This document shows positions 1 through 3,481 of a stretch of 5,633 bases of DNA, piece by piece. This DNA is from an uncultured Bacteroidota bacterium (lineage in GTDB: Bacteria; Bacteroidota; Bacteroidia; Flavobacteriales; Flavobacteriaceae). The DNA is taken from assembly GCA_903920835.1 (NCBI GenBank), contig CAIXNQ010000050.1, forward strand, positions 1 through 5,633. Reading direction: 5' to 3'. Under the pieces are notes generated by a model. That model was not told the origin of the DNA, made no database searches, and saw nothing but the letters and a program-made list of their open reading frames with translations. Each line of letters starts with the position of its first letter. The stretch's first letter is position 1. Position numbers and translations under genes: made by a program.

Positions 1-1
1 A

Positions 2-124
2 TCTACAAATGCTTACTCTGCAAGATTTGATGGTCTAGGACAGGTACAGGTTGCCCCACAGGTATCTACAACTGGAGCGCTTGTAGCCGCACCCATCGGT
101 ATTACATTAAAAGATAGGCTTTAG
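2..124 (+). CDS. C-terminal end of an unrecognised protein (5' partial)
   Basis: The frame starting at base 2 is open from the window edge to a TAG at 122-124, giving 40 residues that end in ...GALVAAPIGITLKDRL. The other two forward frames hit stops early (TGA at 28-30, TAG at 36-38). The tail is rich in small, Thr, Val and Gly residues and has no motif that I can assign. It does not resemble the usual end of a T9SS sorting domain (Gly-x-Tyr strand, then a Lys-rich end). The strong terminator at 204-243 lies downstream in the same direction, which fits the end of a transcription unit. The final codons and stop belong to a 14-bp direct repeat. Function is unknown; only the open frame and the terminator support it being a gene. 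Confidence 0.6.
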   Translation, partial: STNAYSARFDGLGQVQVAPQVSTTGALVAAPIGITLKDRL

Positions 125-145
125 AAAATAGGCTTTAGAGATAGG
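114..145 (+). repeat. Short tandem direct repeat across a stop codon
   Basis: ATAGGCTTTAGA occurs at 114-125 and again at 128-139, a 14-bp period, with a third partial copy (ATAGG) at 141-145. The first copy contains the last codons and TAG stop of the upstream gene. It looks like a small slippage duplication of the gene end; no function is implied. Confidence 0.7.
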
Positions 146-147
146 TT

Positions 148-200
148 GTGAATTAACTCATAATTTATAACTTATAATTCATAATTCCCAATTCATAACT
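148..200. repeat. AT-rich degenerate 'cataattcata' repeat cluster
   Basis: This stretch consists of overlapping variants of a roughly 10-base AT motif (aactcataattt, ataacttataatt, cataattc, aattcataact). The same motif family fills 3346-3468 in another intergenic gap of this window, so it is a dispersed intergenic repeat and not chance AT-richness. It sits between the upstream stop codon and the terminator. Function is unknown. Confidence 0.65.
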
Positions 201-203
201 CAA

Positions 204-243
204 AAAAATCCCTTCAATTCCTTTCGGAGTTGGAGGGATTTTT
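204..243 (+). terminator. Strong intrinsic terminator, 18-bp stem
   Basis: Bases 204-221 pair with 226-243 over 18 consecutive positions (two of them G-U wobbles), closing a 4-base loop at 222-225 (TTTC). The stem has a GC core (CCCT/AGGG), begins with A5 and ends in T5, followed by GTTTT, so the A and T tracts could make it work in both directions. It probably ends the transcript of the partial gene at 2-124 and insulates the regulator gene downstream. Confidence 0.9.
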
Positions 244-271
244 GTTTTAATATTAATTCATTTTAATTATC

Positions 272-299
272 TTGCAAACCATTTAGGTCATTAATTTTG
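272..299 (+). promoter_or_regulatory. Putative Bacteroidota-type promoter of the AraC-family gene
   Basis: TAATTTTG at 292-299 matches the Bacteroidota -7 consensus TAnnTTTG exactly. TTG at 272-274 stands 17 bases upstream as a -33 element, at the short end of the spacing reported for flavobacterial promoters. Transcription would start near 305, leaving a leader of about 100 bases before the ATG at 410. An 8-bp palindrome, AAACGTTT (304-311), sits at the predicted start and could be an operator, which is speculative. The match is by eye only. Confidence 0.5.
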
Positions 300-409
300 A
301 ACCAAACGTTTCTCGTTAATCAAAATTCTACGTAAATAATAATTGAACTGAGTATCGTTGGCTATTTGAAAATAAATTTAATGGTTTAACATTTTTTTTG
401 AGTTTATAT

Positions 410-1633
410 ATGAATGTCCCCATAGTTTATCTGTGTGTTTTTAGTATTTTTTTGTCGTTAAATCTTTTTTTCTATAATAAAGGATATCAAGGCGCCAATC
501 GTTTTTTGTCGGGGTATTTATTTTGTACAACGTTGTTTTTACTATCTCAATATTTTTTAATATTCAGTACTTCGATTTCTATAATCGCTTTTTTTATAAC
601 TGTAATTCCATCGCTGTACTTTTTAATAGGCCCTTTTGCCTATTTCTATGTACGAAGCTTATTACGAGATAATGTGAAATTATCAAAAACAGATTTTCGC
701 CACTTGTTTCCTTTTCTGTTGGTCTTTATCGGAACGCTACCTTTTCTTTTTTCAACCTGGGAGCACAAATGTTTAATTAGTCAAAAGATAATAGCCAATT
801 CTTATATGAGTTCCAACTACAATATTAATTTTTTAGTTCCAAAAATAATCAATCAACTCATCAGACCTCCATTTGCAATATTCTATTTTGTGTTGATTTT
901 TAGAACGTATTTAAAAAATAAAAAAGCTTTTACTACTGATCGCCAAGCTAGGACTATGAAAATTTGGCTAGTTGTTTTCGTTATAAATTTTAGCCTTACA
1001 GCACTTTTTTATATTATTGTGCAATTGGCATATTATTTAAACATCAAATTTTTATTAAATCATTCATCGTTTTATTATTTGATCAACAGCATTGCTATGC
1101 TTTATTTGGCAATCAACTTTTCATTGGTTTTGTTTCCTCAAATTTTATACGGATTGCCAATCTCTAAATTAGTAATCGAACCCAATAGCGTTAATCAAGA
1201 TGCTAAACAAATTCGTAATCTAACAAATAGCACTTTTTTCACCAATAAAAATAAATTACTCTTAGTTAATACTTTTTTTTCTAATGAGTATAAAATTGAG
1301 ATTGAAATAGCAATACAAAATTGGACAACAGAACAGAAATTTTTAGATAAAAATGCTTCCCTTAGTTCCGTTGCTATTTATACAAACATTCCCGCACATC
1401 ATTTGAGTTACTACTTTAACTCCATATTAAAAATTAAATACACCGATTGGCGCAATAGCTTGCGAGTTGAATTTGCCAAAAAGCAATTAGATTCTGGCTT
1501 TACAAAATCGGCAACATTATTCTTGCTTTCTTTCGCAAGCGGTTTTAATTCTCAATATACTTTTAATAGGTCTTTTAAAAGAATTGTAGGATGCACACCT
1601 AGTGATTATTTAAAAACAATCCAACAACACTAA
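410..1633 (+). CDS. Membrane-embedded AraC-family transcriptional regulator (7TM-HTH)
   Basis: This is a 407-residue regulator with a membrane sensor fused to a DNA-binding domain. Strongly hydrophobic segments lie at about residues 4-22, 34-53, 57-81, 98-115, 153-168, 184-210 and 221-245, giving roughly seven helices. After the last comes the PQILYGLP motif typical of this flavobacterial architecture. A linker (250-305) leads to an AraC/XylS double helix-turn-helix: the first HTH at about 318-340 (LSSVAIYTNIPAHHLSYYFN) and the second at about 369-400, with the family signature FASGFNSQYTFNRSFKRIVG followed by CTPSDY. The ATG at 410 is preferred to an in-frame TTG at 398, which would add only four residues; a further upstream ATG at 381 meets a stop two codons later. 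No Shine-Dalgarno sequence is visible, as is usual in Bacteroidota. It is probably monocistronic, between a terminator and a long gap. Ligand and targets are unknown. Confidence 0.9.
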   Translation: MNVPIVYLCVFSIFLSLNLFFYNKGYQGANRFLSGYLFCTTLFLLSQYFLIFSTSISIIAFFITVIPSLYFLIGPFAYFYVRSLLRDNVKLSKTDFRHLFPFLLVFIGTLPFLFSTWEHKCLISQKIIANSYMSSNYNINFLVPKIINQLIRPPFAIFYFVLIFRTYLKNKKAFTTDRQARTMKIWLVVFVINFSLTALFYIIVQLAYYLNIKFLLNHSSFYYLINSIAMLYLAINFSLVLFPQILYGLPISKLVIEPNSVNQDAKQIRNLTNSTFFTNKNKLLLVNTFFSNEYKIEIEIAIQNWTTEQKFLDKNASLSSVAIYTNIPAHHLSYYFNSILKIKYTDWRNSLRVEFAKKQLDSGFTKSATLFLLSFASGFNSQYTFNRSFKRIVGCTPSDYLKTIQQH

Positions 1634-1655
1634 TTTTCGGTAGTTGTTTTCTTTT
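1623..1655 (+). terminator. Weak possible terminator overlapping the regulator stop codon
   Basis: AACAAC (1623-1628) can pair with GTTGTT (1643-1648) around the TAA stop at 1631-1633, and is followed by a T-rich run (TTCTTTT). The stem is only 6 bp with a 14-base loop, so it would be a poor intrinsic terminator. It is listed only because nothing better follows the gene. Confidence 0.2.
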
Positions 1656-2260
1656 CCAAAAGCTGTAATCTTACCCCAAACGGTTAATGACTATTCTCAA
1701 CAGTTCTAGTGATTTTCGATAGAAAATTGTATCGAAGACAAGTAAAATTCGATTAAAAAATTATTGACGATATGCACCACTTCGAGCGTGAATCGTGTCG
1801 GGAAGTTTTGTTGTGTTGCACTGCACAATAACACTCTATTTTGCGGTTTCAATAATTTCAACAAAGGGTTATTAAATCACTTTAATAATATTTTTACAGA
1901 AAATCACAACTTTTAAAAAATATTTTGAATAAAAATTGTAATTTAATCTGTGCAAAACGATTCCTAAGGGCAAAATTTCAATAAAAAAACGACCATTATT
2001 TATTTTTTTTAAAATTGATTGAAAAAAATATTAAATTGTGTTGCTTTTTTGCCTATATCTAAAATTTGTTATCCACCTTTTGTCATCCGCATTTCAACTT
2101 TTAATAATTGTCGTTCATCTACATATTAACTCTAGTTAAACTTTACAATATCCGTTAAATGGTCATAATTAGCCGACCAATTACAAACAAAACTAAAAAT
2201 TTAAGACAAAAAACTTGACTGGCATTATTTTTTGTTTTTGTTTTACCAAAAATTTTAGCA
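1634..2260. other. Long AT-rich intergenic region without a convincing gene
   Basis: I see no open frame worth calling on either strand and no tRNA or rRNA signature. The only local structures are short: overlapping dyads around 1811-1834 (TTGTG/CACAA and GTGTT/AACAC), TTAACT-CT-AGTTAA at 2126-2139, and TGGTC...GACCA at 2160-2179. The stretch around 1775-1805 is somewhat GC-richer. No exact TAnnTTTG promoter occurs; the nearest match is TA-N3-TTTG at 2226-2234, without a properly spaced TTG. The region may hold the promoter and leader of the repeat array downstream, or a small RNA, but the sequence alone shows neither. Confidence 0.5.
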
Positions 2261-2614
2261 ATGTCTGTAAACGTTTTACAACCAACACTTCAATCAAACC
2301 AACAACGTGTTGAATGTCCTTTGCGCTTGGTTTTTTTATTGCAGTTGTGTATCGTTTTTTTGTTAAATGCGGGAGGCGGAATCACTCAGGCTACTGCCGG
2401 AATCGTTCAGGCAACTGCCCGAGTCGTTCAGGCAACTGCCGGAATCGTTCAGGCTACTGCCCGAGTCGTTCAGGCAACTACCGGAATCGTTCAGGCTGCT
2501 GCCGGAATCACTCAGGCTACTGCCGGAATCGTTCAGGCTACTGCCCGAGTCGCTCAGGGAGTTGTCGGAATCATTCCGACACCGTTCTCAAAAGAATTTC
2601 CCTTATTAATCTAA
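2261..2614 (+). CDS. Alternative frame through the 21-bp repeats (117-residue IVQATAG-repeat protein)
   Basis: This is one of two competing coding readings of the repeat array. It starts with ATG at 2261, carries about 35 non-repetitive residues with a hydrophobic stretch (LRLVFLLQLCIVFLL, residues about 22-36) that could act as a signal or membrane segment, and then repeats a 7-residue unit of the type G-I-V-Q-A-T-A. Points in favour are a longer frame, a plausible N-terminus and unremarkable codons. Against it, variation between repeat units falls mostly on first codon positions here (G/R, I/V, V/T, T/A and A/T changes), as if this frame were not the one being conserved. The hydrophobic part may simply be a by-product of T-runs. 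Both readings cannot be assumed real. Confidence 0.3.
   Translation: MSVNVLQPTLQSNQQRVECPLRLVFLLQLCIVFLLNAGGGITQATAGIVQATARVVQATAGIVQATARVVQATTGIVQAAAGITQATAGIVQATARVAQGVVGIIPTPFSKEFPLLI
2296..2337 (+). terminator. Possible attenuator-like hairpin ahead of the repeat array
   Basis: AAACCAA (2296-2302) is complementary to TTGGTTT (2327-2333), which runs into a T7 tract (2331-2337). A second small hairpin, CAACA-ACG-TGTTG (2300-2312), overlaps the left arm and would compete with it. The arrangement resembles a terminator/antiterminator pair, but the main stem is only 7 bp with two G-C pairs and a large loop, so this is weak. Confidence 0.2.
2367..2609 (+). CDS. Possible small heptad-repeat protein (LPESFRQ repeats, 80 residues)
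   Basis: ATG at 2367 directly follows an in-frame TAA (2364-2366) and opens an 80-residue frame made almost wholly of about ten 7-residue units of the type L-P-E-S-F-R-(Q/L), ending ...RHRSQKNFPY. The unit keeps Pro, Glu, Ser and Arg nearly invariant. Of seven positions that vary among the first eight 21-bp DNA units, five (unit positions 1, 4, 7, 16, 19) fall on third codon positions in this frame and are silent (CCG/CCC, GAA/GAG, TCG/TCA, CTA/CTG, CTG/CTA). The other two give L/Q and F/L. That is what selection on this peptide would produce. Against it: codons such as AGG, CTG, CCG and TCG look unusual for an AT-rich genome, there is no leader or signal peptide, and one antisense frame shows similar silence. 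A proline in every heptad argues against a classical coiled coil. It lies 43 bases before the 230-residue gene and may share its transcript. I do not recognise a named family. Confidence 0.4.
   Translation: MREAESLRLLPESFRQLPESFRQLPESFRLLPESFRQLPESFRLLPESLRLLPESFRLLPESLRELSESFRHRSQKNFPY
2378..2566 (+). repeat. Nine-unit 21-bp tandem repeat array
   Basis: Nine contiguous units of exactly 21 bp start at 2378, 2399, 2420, 2441, 2462, 2483, 2504, 2525 and 2546, with a decayed tenth at 2567-2587. Two header types occur: GGAATC (units 1, 2, 4, 6, 7, 8) and CGAGTC (units 3, 5, 9), followed by a core resembling GTTCAGGC[A/T]ACTGCC. Units 1 and 7 are identical, and units 1-3 resemble units 7-9, suggesting expansion by unequal exchange or slippage of a 63-bp block. 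There are no spacers. A unit is about 57% G+C, well above the flanks. Each unit junction can fold as GCC-x-GAA-TCG-TTC-A-GGC, a 6-bp stem with one mismatch. All three forward frames stay open because 21 is a multiple of three and the unit lacks forward stops. Confidence 0.95.
2563..2581 (+). other. Perfect inverted repeat closing the repeat array
   Basis: TGTCGGAAT-C-ATTCCGACA is a 9-bp perfect inverted repeat around one central base. As RNA it would form a 7-bp stem with a 5-base loop. It spans the end of unit 9 and the decayed unit 10, and is a mismatch-free version of the imperfect hairpin formed by the other units. No T-run follows directly, so it is not a standard terminator. It could be an RNA-stabilising 3' end or a protein-binding site. 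Confidence 0.6.
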
Positions 2615-2652
2615 AATTTAAATTATTTTTTTAACCATTTAATATTATAATC

Positions 2653-3345
2653 ATGAAAGTTTTTGTAGACAAAACAGAAGACGGGTTGCAAAACCAAATC
2701 GACAATTTTTTAACCAAAGCCACCAGCACCAACTATGCACTGCTTGGGCTCGAAGCTAACAAGCTCTCCGCCCTGCGCAACGACTGGAACCTCAACCGAT
2801 GGCTCATTCAGAGCAACAATAGCGTTGCCACCTACGTCATGGGGCTCGTGGCATTCAAAAACATTTTGCGCTATGGCGGCAATCTGGGCACCCTGCCGGA
2901 ACTGCCCGTATTAGAAGCCACGCCGCCCATCACCAGTGGCGGCATGGAAAAAAGATTTAGAGACCTCATTCAAGACGCCATGCGCAGCCCCGCCATGACG
3001 GAAGCAATTGCTAAAGACCTTGGCATCGTTGCGCCAGCAGCCATGACCATTGCCAATAAATTTGATGCTAAACCAACTTTTAAACTAACCTATAGCAGCG
3101 GCGGACACCCATTGATTGTTTGGAAAAAGGGTCCGTATGAAGGTGTTGAAATTCAAAAAAGCAGCGATGGTACTAATTTCACAAAATTAGACCGCGACTA
3201 CAAACCCGATTTTATTGACAAAACCGACTTGCCTGCGCCCGCCACCGCCGAGGTTTGGTATTACAGACTCATCTATCTTATTAACGAAACCGAGCACCTC
3301 GGGCAATGGAGCGATGTGCAAAAGATTTCAGTAATAGGGCAGTAA
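2653..3345 (+). CDS. Protein of unknown function with helical N-domain and Fn3-like C-domain
   Basis: This 230-residue gene begins MKVFVDKTEDGL and ends in tandem stops (TAATAA). Residues 1-135 look mainly helical (LGLEANKLSALRNDWNLNRW; MEKRFRDLIQDAMRS), with a proline-rich link at about 82-93. Residues 138-228 alternate strand-like segments in a fibronectin type III-like pattern (LTYSSGGHPLIVWKK, GVEIQKSSDGTNFTKL, VWYYRLIYLI, GQWSDVQKISVI). There is no signal peptide, membrane helix, lipobox or T9SS domain, so it is probably cytoplasmic unless exported by another route. No catalytic motif is visible. The 5' two-thirds uses GC-rich codons (CGC, GCC, CTC, CCC, CTG), unlike the AT-rich regulator gene, which suggests transfer or codon selection. 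Only 43 bases separate it from the repeat array and no promoter consensus lies between, so shared transcription is likely. I cannot assign a role. Confidence 0.85.
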   Translation: MKVFVDKTEDGLQNQIDNFLTKATSTNYALLGLEANKLSALRNDWNLNRWLIQSNNSVATYVMGLVAFKNILRYGGNLGTLPELPVLEATPPITSGGMEKRFRDLIQDAMRSPAMTEAIAKDLGIVAPAAMTIANKFDAKPTFKLTYSSGGHPLIVWKKGPYEGVEIQKSSDGTNFTKLDRDYKPDFIDKTDLPAPATAEVWYYRLIYLINETEHLGQWSDVQKISVIGQ

Positions 3346-3468
3346 TAATTGTGAATTATGAATTTAAAGTTGTCGGTTGATTAGTGTTAGGTTTCAAGTT
3401 ATAACTTAACTTATAACTCATAATTCATAACTCATAATTTACAATTTATCATTCATAATTCACAATTA
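3346..3468. repeat. AT-rich repeat cluster bounded by an 18-bp inverted repeat
   Basis: TAATTGTGAATTATGAAT (3346-3363) and its exact reverse complement (3451-3468) flank 87 bases. The right half of that interval is built from cataattcata-type repeats like those at 148-200. Inside is a smaller dyad, AGTTATAA (3397-3404) with TTATAACT (3411-3418). The left arm begins at the second of the two tandem stops of the 230-residue gene. No consensus promoter is visible in the gap before the LRR gene. The cluster could form a long AU stem in RNA acting as a weak terminator or decay barrier, or it may be a degenerate mobile repeat. Confidence 0.7.
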
Positions 3469-3481
3469 AACAATTAACAAA

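Noticed and set aside
398..409. TTG start for the AraC-family gene
   Set aside because: It would add only four residues in front of an ATG that already begins a normal first membrane segment; TTG starts are rare and there is no ribosome binding site to support it.
2226..2234. TATTTTTTG as a -7 promoter element for the repeat array
   Set aside because: The spacing within the element is one base too long for TAnnTTTG, and no TTG lies at the proper distance upstream; the nearest (2215-2217) is too close.
2563..2581. Intrinsic terminator between the array and the 230-residue gene
   Set aside because: The inverted repeat is perfect but lacks a following T-run, so termination is not supported; it was kept only as a structural element.
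2363..2587. Antisense frame through the repeats (GSSLNDS-type heptads)
   Set aside because: Its variation is as silent as in the 2367 frame, but it has no ATG, is bounded by stops on both sides, and has no promoter or neighbour to support it.
2378..2587. CRISPR array
   Set aside because: Units are contiguous 21-bp repeats without unique spacers, and no cas gene is present.
2314..2634. Third forward frame through the 21-bp repeats (NRSGYCR-type repeats)
   Set aside because: Unit differences fall on second codon positions in this frame and change residues radically (R/P, N/S, H/R), and it has no sensible N- or C-terminal domain. It is the weakest of the three frames.
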